Below are positions 9,394 to 17,316 of a stretch of 64,000 nt of DNA, one piece after another (the first letter of the stretch is position 1; every line of letters starts with the position of its first letter). The DNA is from Opitutaceae bacterium EW11 (GTDB lineage Bacteria > Verrucomicrobiota > Verrucomicrobiia > Opitutales > Opitutaceae), in assembly GCA_003054665.1 (NCBI GenBank), contig QAYY01000010.1, forward strand, positions 186,001 to 250,000. The letters run 5' to 3'. Position numbers and translations under genes: made by a program. A model generated the notes under the pieces. It saw only the letters and a program-made list of their open reading frames with translations, made no database searches and was not told where the DNA came from.

Positions 9394-10548
9394 ATGCGCT
9401 TCGATTTCTCCACTGCGGGGCAGATTCTGTTCGGCGCGGGCCGGCGGGCGGAGATCGCCCCCCTTGCCAAGTCGTGGGGCAAACGCGTCCTGCTTGTCAC
9501 GGGCGCAAACCCCCAACGCGCAACGCCCATTGAGCAGGCGCTTCGCGAAGCCGGACTCTCGGTCGACGTTTTTGCCTGCGCCGGCGAGCCGTCGGTCTCC
9601 ACCGTCGTCCACGCCGTACACGTCGCCCGCGCGGCGGGGACGGACGTCGTGATCGGTTTCGGCGGAGGCAGTGCCGTCGACGCCGCGAAGGCCGTGGCCG
9701 GATTTCTCACCAACGACGGCGAGCCGCTCGACTATCTCGAAGTCGTCGGCAAGGGGCAGCCGCTGACCCGCCAGGCCGCACCATGGATCGCCGTGCCCAC
9801 GACGGCGGGCACCGGCGCGGAGGTCACACGCAACGCCGTGCTCTCCGTCACCGAGGAGGGCGTGAAGGTGAGTCTGCGCAGCCCTCACCTGCTCGCCCGA
9901 GCCGCCGTGGTCGATCCCGAGCTTACGCTCGATCTGCCGGCCGACGTCACCGCCTACACGGCGATGGACGCATTGACGCAATTGATCGAGGCATACGTTT
10001 GCCTTCGGGCGAATCCGATGACGGACGCGCTCTGCTCCGCGGCCCTGCCGCGCGCAGCCTCGGCAATCCCCGCCGTCCGGGATACGCCCGGATCGCTGCC
10101 CGATCGCACGGATCTCGCCTTCGCAAGCCTCTCGAGCGGGCTCGCTCTGGCCAACGCCGGGCTCGGCGCGGTGCACGGCTTCGCCTCGCCGATCGGAGGC
10201 CGCTACAACGCGCCGCACGGCGCGATCTGCGCCGCGCTTCTCGCCCCGATCATGGGCGCGAACGTCCGCGCACTCCAGGCACGCTCGCCGAAATCCCCCG
10301 CGCTGGAGCGCTACCGGCACGTCGCAATCTGGCTGACGGGCAAAAAAAAGGCGTCGCCGGAAGACGGCGTCGCCTGGGTGCAGGCGTTGGTAGGGGAACT
10401 TCCAATACCCAAGTTGTCCCGCCTCGGCGTCTCTTCCGGAGCGACCGCCGAGCTGGTCGCCCGCGCACAGCGCGCCAGCAGCACCCAGGGCAATCCGATC
10501 GTCCTGACCGCCGACGAACTCAGCGCCGCTTTGACGGAGGCGCTGTAA
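9394..10548 (+). CDS. iron-containing alcohol dehydrogenase
   Basis: A 384-residue group III dehydrogenase. NAD(P)-binding elements are clear: FGGGSAVDAAKA and VPTTAGTGAEVTRNAV. Metal-ligand regions follow: MDALTQLIEAY, the HGFASPIGG histidine and the final APHGAICAALL histidine. In FucO-like enzymes the first region reads DALTH, with His as a metal ligand; here that residue is Gln, while Asp and the other two His are kept. I recall similar DALTQ forms in relatives such as maleylacetate reductase-like enzymes, so the protein may still be active with altered metal use. The alcohol or ketone substrate is unknown. Its 3' end carries an antisense terminator-like structure for the convergent gene. 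Confidence 0.8.
   Translation: MRFDFSTAGQILFGAGRRAEIAPLAKSWGKRVLLVTGANPQRATPIEQALREAGLSVDVFACAGEPSVSTVVHAVHVARAAGTDVVIGFGGGSAVDAAKAVAGFLTNDGEPLDYLEVVGKGQPLTRQAAPWIAVPTTAGTGAEVTRNAVLSVTEEGVKVSLRSPHLLARAAVVDPELTLDLPADVTAYTAMDALTQLIEAYVCLRANPMTDALCSAALPRAASAIPAVRDTPGSLPDRTDLAFASLSSGLALANAGLGAVHGFASPIGGRYNAPHGAICAALLAPIMGANVRALQARSPKSPALERYRHVAIWLTGKKKASPEDGVAWVQALVGELPIPKLSRLGVSSGATAELVARAQRASSTQGNPIVLTADELSAALTEAL
10342..10374 (-). terminator. terminator candidate for the HAD gene, lying inside the dehydrogenase gene
   Basis: On the minus strand a GC-rich hairpin (arms 10350-10359 and 10365-10374, one mismatch, 5-nt loop) is followed directly by eight T (the A run at 10342-10349). It lies about 180 nt after the stop of the convergent HAD gene, within the coding sequence of the dehydrogenase. 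It has the layout of an intrinsic terminator; use in vivo is inference. Confidence 0.5.
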
Positions 10549-10554
10549 GCAGGC

Positions 10555-11244
10555 TCAGGGCGCCGCCAGCGCCCAGCCGACCGCGTCCTCGCCTTCAGCG
10601 GGACGGGACCGCGCGACCCAGGTTTGGACCAGCCTCACGGCGTCGGCCGGCGTTCTCGCAGTCAGGCCGGGATTGGCCGCCTCCAACAACTCCGGCGGAT
10701 CGAAACCCCAGCCTGCCGAGATGATCGGGATTCCCACTTTCCGGCAGGCCTCAATGTCGCGTAGCTCGTCGCCGACATAAAGCATCTCGCCGGGAGCAAG
10801 CCCGCGGCGCTGCAGGAACCGGCGCAGCGCGACGTGCTTGCCGAAGAAATTCCGCTCGCATCGGACCGAATCGAAAACACGGATACCGTGGATTCCCAGG
10901 AAGCGGGTGATGTTCGCCTCGGAATTCGACGACAGCACGTGGAGCGAACAGCCGCCCTCCTTCAACCGCGTCAGCGCGTCCGCCACTCCTTCGAAAGGCC
11001 GCACGCTTGGAAGTCGATCGCGGTACCGGTGGCGGGCCTGCGCGGCGAGGAAGGGCACCCGCAGGAGAGAAACACCGAGCCGGCGGAGGCGTTCTGGATA
11101 AGGTTGGCGCTTGAGTTCGTTCCACTCCGCTTCGTCCACGACCGTGCAGCCGTGCTTCGCGGCGAGTTCGTTGAACAGCTCAAAGCACAACCGCTCGGAG
11201 TCGGCCACCGTGCCATCGAAATCGAAAACGACCTCGCGAAGCAT
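10555..11244 (-). CDS. HAD-superfamily hydrolase (phosphoglycolate phosphatase-like)
   Basis: A 229-residue protein. The start at 11244 is chosen because it begins MLREVVFDFDGTVADSE, which is HAD motif I with the nucleophilic Asp in DFDGT. Motif II is VLSSNSEANI, motif III the Lys in FFGKHVALR, and motif IV LYVGDELRDIEAC. The helical cap between motifs I and II is the size seen in phosphoglycolate phosphatase/beta-phosphoglucomutase relatives. It probably removes phosphate from a small sugar phosphate. It is convergent with the dehydrogenase gene, 6 bp apart, and upstream it faces away from the sulfotransferase gene, so it is probably transcribed alone. Confidence 0.8.
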   Translation of the reverse strand: MLREVVFDFDGTVADSERLCFELFNELAAKHGCTVVDEAEWNELKRQPYPERLRRLGVSLLRVPFLAAQARHRYRDRLPSVRPFEGVADALTRLKEGGCSLHVLSSNSEANITRFLGIHGIRVFDSVRCERNFFGKHVALRRFLQRRGLAPGEMLYVGDELRDIEACRKVGIPIISAGWGFDPPELLEAANPGLTARTPADAVRLVQTWVARSRPAEGEDAVGWALAAP

Positions 11245-11451
11245 GCGCGCATCGAGATCCGAAGCCTCGAAAAGTGCAAACGCGGTCGGGGAAATTTCAC
11301 TTGCCAGTAGGCTGCACAATAATTGGGGGCATTCTGCGGTTGCACTCCACCGCCAGTCCGCTTCCCTGACTCTGCGCGCCTTCACTGGCGGGAGGCTTCC
11401 GGCAACCACGCCGTGAGGAACAACCGCGTCAGCGGCGCCACGGTTCGCACC

Positions 11452-12588
11452 ATGACGCACGGCAAAAACGCAGGAACGGAGTCGCTCAAGATCGCGATCG
11501 TCAGCACGCCCAAGACGGGAAACACGTGGCTGAAGCTGCTGCTTTCCGAAATCTACGGACTGCCGATGATCTCGCTGCCTCCCGCGCTCTCCCCGAACGG
11601 GTGGGAAGACTTCGGAGCGCGGTGGGTCTCCCACCAGCACTACCTGCCCGACCCGGCACTCCTCGCCTGGGGAAAGAAACAAGGCGTCGTATTCGTCACG
11701 TCCGTACGGCATCCGGCCGACGTGTTGGTCTCGCTTCGCCATTACCTGGCCACCCGCGGCGACACTCAGCTGGGAGAGCCCGCCGATCCCGAGCATTTGG
11801 TGGGCGATCCCGGAACCAGTTTCGGCTCCCACGCCCGGGCCTACGTGGAACGGGGATTCTTTTACCTGCTCCAGAACTCCATTTCCTGGATCTGCGGCGG
11901 ATGGTCGCTCCCGGTCCGCTACGAAGACCTGTACGAGCGCCCGCTGGAGACCCTCCGCGAGCTGACCGGCCGGATTCATCCCGTCTCCGACGAGCGACTA
12001 CAGCGCGCGATCGACCGGTGCGCCATCGGGCGACTGCAGAAGCGCAGCCAGTCCGACCGCCAGTTCTTCCGGCGCGGAGGCTCGGGTGGCTGGCGGACCG
12101 AACTGCCTGCCGACCTGCAGTCGCTGTTGTTTTCCACCGAACCCTACCGTACGCAGCTCGAACTCCTCGGTTATTCGCTGGAAGGCGCCGCTGCGATCGC
12201 TCCCGGGGCGGCGGGCTTGCTCGCAAGCGCGCCGATTGCCGGAGAAATTGCGCGCGAGCTCTCGACGACCAAGTCCGCGGCGGCGGCGCTTCCTGCGGCC
12301 GACGCGGCTGTGTCCCGGCTAAACCGGCGCGCGACCGCAGACAGCGCCCCAGCGGCGTTTCCTCAGTTCACGGAACTTGCGTATGCGCTGTACCGGCGGA
12401 TGCCGGAGGTTCAACGAGAGTACCCCGACCTGTGGGGCCGCGATCGCGCGGCGTTCGCGAATTGGTTTCTCCATTTCGGCCTGCCAGGCCTGGGACTGCA
12501 TCGATCCTTTGCCACGCCGATCGTTCGCTCCTGGGAACTCGGTCCGGGCGCCGCGACGTTGCGCACGCATCGCGAGGACGCCGCCTGA
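11452..12588 (+). CDS. sulfotransferase domain protein
   Basis: A 378-residue protein. The PAPS 5'-phosphosulfate loop is visible as STPKTGNTWLKLLL (residues about 16-29) and the 3'-phosphate motif as SVRHPADVLVSLRHY, both diagnostic of the sulfotransferase_1 fold that moves sulfate from PAPS to a hydroxyl or amine. After residue about 235 comes an Ala-rich region and then a short helical segment (AYALYRRMPEVQREYPDLWG) of a kind seen in large polysaccharide glycosyltransferases. It may therefore sulfate an exopolysaccharide or glycan; this is inference. The start at 11452 precedes the first recognisable motif; the frame extends upstream to 11323 with no matching sequence. Confidence 0.8.
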   Translation: MTHGKNAGTESLKIAIVSTPKTGNTWLKLLLSEIYGLPMISLPPALSPNGWEDFGARWVSHQHYLPDPALLAWGKKQGVVFVTSVRHPADVLVSLRHYLATRGDTQLGEPADPEHLVGDPGTSFGSHARAYVERGFFYLLQNSISWICGGWSLPVRYEDLYERPLETLRELTGRIHPVSDERLQRAIDRCAIGRLQKRSQSDRQFFRRGGSGGWRTELPADLQSLLFSTEPYRTQLELLGYSLEGAAAIAPGAAGLLASAPIAGEIARELSTTKSAAAALPAADAAVSRLNRRATADSAPAAFPQFTELAYALYRRMPEVQREYPDLWGRDRAAFANWFLHFGLPGLGLHRSFATPIVRSWELGPGAATLRTHREDAA

Positions 12589-12638
12589 GAAAAACCGCTG
12601 TCCGGTCGGAAACGCGGCGAACTGTTCTGGAGCCCGGG

Positions 12639-12667
12639 TTGACAGGGCACCGCGGAGTCCATGGTGT
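12639..12667 (+). promoter_or_regulatory. promoter candidate for the leader peptide and aminotransferase
   Basis: A perfect -35 hexamer TTGACA (12639-12644) is followed after 17 bp by TGGTGT (12662-12667), a weak -10. Initiation about 7 bp later would place the start only about 5 nt before the leader peptide ATG at 12680, i.e. a nearly leaderless leader ORF. The -35 is strong, the -10 doubtful. Confidence 0.4.
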
Positions 12668-12679
12668 TTGGCCTGTCCA

Positions 12680-12778
12680 ATGAACCTCGCCTGCAACACA
12701 CGCCGCACCCTCGCCCTCGGTTCCTCCGTGGTCGTCATTGCCGTCGTTGCAGTTATGCGCGCACCGCGAGGGGCTTGA
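12680..12778 (+). CDS. valine/isoleucine-rich leader peptide (ilv-type attenuator)
   Basis: A 32-codon ORF encoding MNLACNTRRTLALGSS, then VVVIAVVAV (six Val and one Ile in nine residues, codons 17-25, nt 12728-12754), then MRAPRGA and a stop at 12776. It lies between the sulfotransferase and a strong terminator. The layout matches ilvB/ilvG leader peptides, which stall ribosomes when charged tRNA-Val or tRNA-Ile is scarce. No Shine-Dalgarno is seen, but the promoter candidate would give a near-leaderless message. Alternatively it is a chance ORF with a hydrophobic core; the RNA pairing described for the attenuator makes that less likely. Confidence 0.65.
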   Translation: MNLACNTRRTLALGSSVVVIAVVAVMRAPRGA

Positions 12779-12828
12779 ACGTCGTCACTTTCGCCCCCTC
12801 CGGTGCATCCGGCAGGGGGCTTTTTTTT
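12708..12828 (+). promoter_or_regulatory. transcription attenuator: alternative RNA pairings around the leader peptide
   Basis: Four segments are visible. Segment 1 (CCCTCG at 12708-12713 and again 12714-12719) can pair with segment 2 (CGAGGGG, 12767-12773, spanning the last leader codons). Segment 2 can also pair with segment 3 (CCCCTC, 12795-12800), which is the left arm of the terminator; segment 4 is AGGGGGC at 12814-12820. A ribosome stalled at the Val run leaves segment 2 free to pair with 3 and prevent the terminator; a ribosome reaching the stop codon covers segment 2, so 3 pairs with 4 and transcription ends. This is the classical scheme, here read from the sequence and not tested. 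Confidence 0.65.
12793..12828 (+). terminator. intrinsic terminator of the attenuator
   Basis: GCCCCCT (12793-12799) pairs with AGGGGGC (12814-12820); an inner CCGG/CCGG pair extends the stem with one bulge and a TGCAT loop. Eight T follow at 12821-12828. It begins 15 bp after the leader peptide stop and lies about 45 bp before the next ORF, so it is placed to control the aminotransferase rather than only to end the sulfotransferase message. Confidence 0.85.
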
Positions 12829-12872
12829 GCCCTCGTTCCGGAGCGCCGCCCAGGGGACGCACTCCACGTCCT

Positions 12873-13091
12873 ATGAAAACGAACCAAATCCATTCGCATG
12901 CCGGCCACGCCGCCGAAACCTGCGACCCCGAACACCGACCCGAGCCGATGCACCGGCTCGCCGGCGGCAAAACCGACGGACCGGCCGCCACGCACGGCCT
13001 GCTTGTGCCCGTGAATCACCTGGAACTGCTCGCGGCTTCTCACGCGACTCTCTTCCGGGAAACCGCCCTCTCCGCGCTGGATTTCCCATGA
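12873..13091 (+). CDS. small ORF of 72 residues coupled to the aminotransferase gene
   Basis: An ATG at 12873, 45 bp after the attenuator T run, opens a 72-codon frame starting MKTNQIHSHAGHAAETC and ending ALSALDFP. Its TGA (13089-13091) overlaps the ATG of the aminotransferase (ATGA). No domain is recognised; the sequence is rich in His, Ala and Thr and has no membrane segment. The overlap and the lack of an obvious ribosome site before the aminotransferase suggest it is translated to deliver ribosomes to the next gene. It may be a genuine small protein or only a translational feeder. Confidence 0.45.
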   Translation: MKTNQIHSHAGHAAETCDPEHRPEPMHRLAGGKTDGPAATHGLLVPVNHLELLAASHATLFRETALSALDFP

Positions 13092-14296
13092 ACGCACTCT
13101 CTGCTTCCCCGCTGCCCTTCGCTTCGCGCATGGCTTCGCTTCGACCGAGCGCCATCCGCGAAATTCTGAAAACGACCGAGTCGCCCGATGTGATCTCCTT
13201 CGCCGGAGGTCTGCCCGCGGCCGAGTTTTTTCCGTGCGAGGAGATCCGCGCCGCGGCCGACGCGGTCCTCCAATCCGACGGTCCGGGCGCGCTCCAATAT
13301 GGGATCACGGAAGGTTACGGGCCGCTCCGGGAATGGGCCGCGGGTCACCTGCGCGAGACCGTCGGCCTCGAGGTGCCGCCGAGCCAGATTCTGATCACTC
13401 ACGGTTCGCAGCAGGGCCTCGATCTTCTCGGGAAAGTGCTGATCGATCCGGGCGACACCGTCATCGTGGAATCGCCGGCCTACCTCGGCGCCCTCCAGGC
13501 GTTCCAGGCCTATCAGGCGAACGTCGTTGGTATCCCGGCCGACGAGGAAGGGCTGCGGGCGGATCTGCTCGCAGAAACGTTGGCTCAGGTCGGGCCGCGG
13601 CCGAAGTTCCTCTATCTCATCCCTAACTTCCAGAATCCGACCGGCACGAGCATGTCGGTCCGGCGGCGGCGCGAGATCGCCCGCCTCGCCCGCGAGCACG
13701 ATTTGCTCGTCGTGGAGGACGACCCGTATGGACGATTGCGCTACAGCGGCGAAGAATCGCCCGCGCTCGGCGCGCTGCCGGATGCCGGCGACTGGGCTTA
13801 CCTGGGCACGGCAAGCAAGATACTCGCGCCGGGGCTCCGCGTGGCCTGGCTGGCGACGTCGCATCGCGGTCTCTACGAAAAACTCGTCACGGGAAAACAA
13901 TCCTGCGACCTGCACACGAGCACGCTCAACCAGCGCATCGTATGGCAGGCCGTCAGCCAGACGGCGTGGCTCGATTCCCACATCCGCCGGATCCGGCAGG
14001 CCTACGGCGCGCGACGCGACGCGATGCTCCGAACCCTCGAGATGCACCTTCCGAAGGGCGCGCACTGGACGCACCCCGACGGCGGCCTGTTCCTCTGGGT
14101 CACGCTTCCCGGCGCAGTCGACACGATCGAACTCCTCCGTCAGGCCGGCTCCTGCAAGGTAGCGTTCGTGCCGGGCGCGCCGTTCTGGGTCGGCAACGTG
14201 CCCAAAAACACACTACGCCTGAACTTCAGCCACGCCGCCGAGCCGTTGATCGAGGAAGGAATCGCCCGGCTCGGCCTGCTGGTCGCACGGAGCTGA
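13088..14296 (+). CDS. PLP-dependent aminotransferase, LysN/2-aminoadipate type
   Basis: A 402-residue fold-type I enzyme of the class I/II family close to LysN and MocR-type aminotransferase domains. Landmarks: ISFAGGLPAAEFFP near the N-terminus, HGSQQGLDLLGK (PLP phosphate region), NFQNPTGTSMS (Asn and Pro of the cofactor site), EDDPYGRLRY (Asp-x-x-Tyr pair), GTASKILAPGLRVAW with the Schiff-base Lys, and RLNFSHA near the C-terminus with the carboxylate-binding Arg. Enzymes of this group accept 2-aminoadipate, leucine and other branched or aromatic amino acids. The upstream Val/Ile attenuator suggests a role in branched-chain amino acid formation. This assignment is inference from control, not from residues. 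Confidence 0.8.
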   Translation: MNALSASPLPFASRMASLRPSAIREILKTTESPDVISFAGGLPAAEFFPCEEIRAAADAVLQSDGPGALQYGITEGYGPLREWAAGHLRETVGLEVPPSQILITHGSQQGLDLLGKVLIDPGDTVIVESPAYLGALQAFQAYQANVVGIPADEEGLRADLLAETLAQVGPRPKFLYLIPNFQNPTGTSMSVRRRREIARLAREHDLLVVEDDPYGRLRYSGEESPALGALPDAGDWAYLGTASKILAPGLRVAWLATSHRGLYEKLVTGKQSCDLHTSTLNQRIVWQAVSQTAWLDSHIRRIRQAYGARRDAMLRTLEMHLPKGAHWTHPDGGLFLWVTLPGAVDTIELLRQAGSCKVAFVPGAPFWVGNVPKNTLRLNFSHAAEPLIEEGIARLGLLVARS

Positions 14297-14667
14297 CGAG
14301 CCGGAGGAACACCTTCCACGCAGGCGCCTCCCGCCGTGCCAACGACGCTGGCGGAGGACATCTCGTATTCAGAAATCGGCTGCAGGCCGCCGAACGGAGG
14401 CGCCTGCCGCCAGTTTCAACCAGGGGACTCTCCCCAGGCGTGGCGAACGATTCCATCGCCCCGACTAGGGAGTTGCCTCTAACCCAGGGCATATTGGAGC
14501 AATGCTCATATCCCTTATCACAAAAATTTGGGCATCATAGCTGGCTGCTTCCCAGGGAGTTAGGCCTGGTCCCACAAGAACTGGGTAAATTTTGCGGTTG
14601 CTGATCGGATGCAGTTCAGTTGCAACAGTTAGGCCTATCCGGTTCTCTCCCTAGTCCAGCTTCACTG
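14297..14667. other. intergenic region with a lower-GC patch
   Basis: No gene is supported. The part at about 14490-14640 is clearly poorer in GC than its surroundings, which suits the promoter region of the following kinase gene. The 10-mer AGTTAGGCCT occurs twice, near 14559 and 14628, and GAGC-AAT-GCTC forms a short dyad near 14500. Either could be a binding site, but both are short. Confidence 0.3.
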
Positions 14668-17196
14668 ATGTCATCGATCGCCGAGAAACTCACCGAAGTT
14701 GACGCGCACGCGTTGTGCGATTCGGCGTATCGTGACTGCCACGAAAGGCCGGACGACTCGCTTCGGTCGGTGGCGCGGGCTCGTGCGGCGTTGACGGCTT
14801 TCCGCTCCGTCGGTCCGGACACGCTGCGACTTCTGGCGCGGCTGGCCGAAGCGGCGGCGTGGTCGACCACGCATCTGTGCCGGCTCAACGACGCCGACCG
14901 CGAACTCCGGACGGCCCGGGAAATCAACCAACGTCTGAAAGCCGACCGCGGGCTAGCGGAGTGCGAACTGATTTCCGCCTACCTCGCCGACCGACGAGGG
15001 CTGCTCGTCGATGCCGCGGAGGCGTCGCAGCGCGCCGTGCTCGCTTTCGAGAGGATCGACGACCGCGAAGGCATCGCACGCAGCCAGAATGCCGCCGGGC
15101 TCGTCACCACCTTGCTCGGCGATTTCCGCGCCGCGCTCCAGTTTTTCGAGTCCGCACGCAAGCAGGCCGACCAAGCCGGCGACGCGGTCACGAAGAGTTT
15201 CGCCATCTCCAACATCGGATGGGTTTTCCTCTGCCTCGAGCATCTGGAAGACGCCCAGCGCGGGTTGGTCGAGGGTCTCGACGCCTGCCGCGCGGCGGCG
15301 AATCGCCGCGGTGTCGCCACGGCTCTGCGGCGCCTGGGTGAAGTCCACGATCGCCGCGGAAATCTCGACGAGTCGATCGATTGCCTGCGCGAGGCGTGCC
15401 AGATCTACAGCGACCTGAAGGATCCCGAGGGCGAGTCGTTCAGCCGGATCAATCTCGTCCGCGTACACGGGAAACTCGGAAACTGGCCTGGCTCCCGCAA
15501 GGAGTACGAGGCGGTCGAGTTGCTCGTCCGTCCGTCCGGCCTGCGGCGCTGCAGCGTCAACGCGAAGTACGAGTTCGCGCAGATCCTCCTTCTTCAGGCC
15601 ATCTGCGACGGTTCTCCGGAAGGGCCAGGGCTCTCCCTGATGAAGGAGGCTCTCCGCGACGCAGGCCTAGCCGGCTTCCGTCCCGAGCAGTGCCAGATTC
15701 ACGAGGCGCTCTGGCGGCATCACAAACAGCACGGTCATTTCGCCGAGGCCCTGGAGCATCACGAGCAGCTCAGCCGGCTCCGGAGGGAACTGCACTCGAC
15801 CGAAGCCGAGGCGCAGGCAGCGCGACTGCGCGTCCTCCACGAGGTGGAACGCAGTCGCGGCGAGGCCGAGGCCCAGCGGCAGCGCGCCGAGGAGCTCGCC
15901 GCCCTCAACGCAGAGATCGACCGCCAACGCTCCGCCACCGAAGCGCTCAGCAAACAGCTTCAGGAAAAAGTCGGCGCCCTCGAACACGAGATATCGCTGC
16001 GGCAAAAGGCGGAGGAGGACCGCCTCGCCCTCGAGCGCCAGATGATGGAGACGCAGAAGATCGAGAGTCTCGGCGTCCTCGCCAGCGCGATCGCCCATGA
16101 TTTCAACAACCTGCTCACCGTCATCGTCGGCAACGCGGACCTCGCCCGCCTGAAGAGCGGCACGGCGCAGGTCCATCAATCGCTCGACGCGATCCTCTCC
16201 GCGTCCGCCCGCGCGGCGACGCTCTGCCAGCAGATGCTGGAGTTCGCCGGCAAAGGGAACTCGCATCGCGTGCCGCTGGAGCTGGCGCCGCTTGTGCGCG
16301 AAAGTCTCGACCTCGCTGCTTCCGCCTTCGCCCCCAGCTGCAGCGCCCGCTCGGAGGTTCAGGCGAATCTTCCGCAGGTCGAAGCCGACGCCGGTCAGCT
16401 CAGACAGGTCATCGTCAATCTCCTCTTCAACGCGAGCGAAGCGATTGGCAAAAACGCCGGCGAGATCGTCGTCTCGCTCACGCGCTGCGTGCTCGACGCG
16501 AAGCGCGCCTCGAAGCTGCGCGGTGCGGCGGCGATCGGACCGGGTGAATTTCTCTGCATCGAAGTGAAGGATACAGGACCTGGCATGACGCCAGACGTCC
16601 TGCAACGCGTGTTCGAACCGTTCTTCTCCACGCGTTTCCTCGGCCGCGGCCTCGGTCTGCCGGCCGCGCTCGGAATCATCCGGGCGCACAGCGGCGGAAT
16701 TGAGATCGACTCCGCGCCCGGCCGCGGCACAGCCGTCCGCGTTTTCTTGCCGCCAATCGCCCAGCAGACAACCAAAGCGGTCACTCCGCCGCTCCGCGAC
16801 GGCAATGAGGAGTGGCAGGGCTCGGGCTTGGTGCTCGTGGCGGACGACGAAGCCTCGCTCCGCGAGATCGTCGTCGCCGCCTGCGAACGATTCGGCTTCA
16901 GCGTCATCACCGCCTCAGACGGCGCCGAGGCTCTCGCCCGCTTCCGGGAGAACGAGCACCGGATCGTCGCCGCGCTGCTGGATTTCCAAATGCCGCACTA
17001 CGACGGCGCCTTCATCTGCCGTCGCATTCTTCAGGCCCGTCCGGGTCTGCCGGTCATTCTCATGAGCGGCTTCCTCGAGCAGGCGCCGATCACGCAGCTG
17101 ACCGCCGACTATCCGGACGTCGTCTTCCTGCCGAAGCCGTTCGGCATCGCGAAGCTGCGGCAGCTGTTCCAGGCGACGCTGTCCCGGGCCTCCTGA
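14668..17196 (+). CDS. TPR hybrid histidine kinase with C-terminal receiver domain
   Basis: An 842-residue cytoplasmic kinase with no membrane segments. Residues about 30-390 are helical TPR-like repeats (for example GDFRAALQFFESARKQADQA and GNLDESIDCLREACQIYSDL). A long coiled coil of about 90 residues follows, rich in Glu, Gln and Ala. The phosphoacceptor His is at residue 477 in AIAHDFNNLLT, then the ATP-binding domain with N box VNLLFNASEAI, G1 VKDTGPGM and G2 LGRGLGLPAAL. The receiver domain has its Asp at residue 772 (LLDFQMPHYDG). The TPR part replaces a classical sensor, so the signal is probably a protein or an internal state. The start at 14668 is preferred over 14620. Confidence 0.9.
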   Translation: MSSIAEKLTEVDAHALCDSAYRDCHERPDDSLRSVARARAALTAFRSVGPDTLRLLARLAEAAAWSTTHLCRLNDADRELRTAREINQRLKADRGLAECELISAYLADRRGLLVDAAEASQRAVLAFERIDDREGIARSQNAAGLVTTLLGDFRAALQFFESARKQADQAGDAVTKSFAISNIGWVFLCLEHLEDAQRGLVEGLDACRAAANRRGVATALRRLGEVHDRRGNLDESIDCLREACQIYSDLKDPEGESFSRINLVRVHGKLGNWPGSRKEYEAVELLVRPSGLRRCSVNAKYEFAQILLLQAICDGSPEGPGLSLMKEALRDAGLAGFRPEQCQIHEALWRHHKQHGHFAEALEHHEQLSRLRRELHSTEAEAQAARLRVLHEVERSRGEAEAQRQRAEELAALNAEIDRQRSATEALSKQLQEKVGALEHEISLRQKAEEDRLALERQMMETQKIESLGVLASAIAHDFNNLLTVIVGNADLARLKSGTAQVHQSLDAILSASARAATLCQQMLEFAGKGNSHRVPLELAPLVRESLDLAASAFAPSCSARSEVQANLPQVEADAGQLRQVIVNLLFNASEAIGKNAGEIVVSLTRCVLDAKRASKLRGAAAIGPGEFLCIEVKDTGPGMTPDVLQRVFEPFFSTRFLGRGLGLPAALGIIRAHSGGIEIDSAPGRGTAVRVFLPPIAQQTTKAVTPPLRDGNEEWQGSGLVLVADDEASLREIVVAACERFGFSVITASDGAEALARFRENEHRIVAALLDFQMPHYDGAFICRRILQARPGLPVILMSGFLEQAPITQLTADYPDVVFLPKPFGIAKLRQLFQATLSRAS

Positions 17197-17316
17197 CCCG
17201 GAGCCGCGGGCACCCGCGGCCGGCCGCAGGCCGACGTGGCGCATTTCGCACCGGGAACAAAGAGCGGGGTGCGCGGTTAAGGCCGTGAGGCCCGCGATCT
17301 CGCGGCCGAGCGGCCC

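Noticed and set aside
14490-14640. Riboswitch or ncRNA upstream of the hybrid kinase
   Set aside because: The patch is less GC-rich and has short repeats but no conserved fold that I can recognise; a plain promoter region is simpler.
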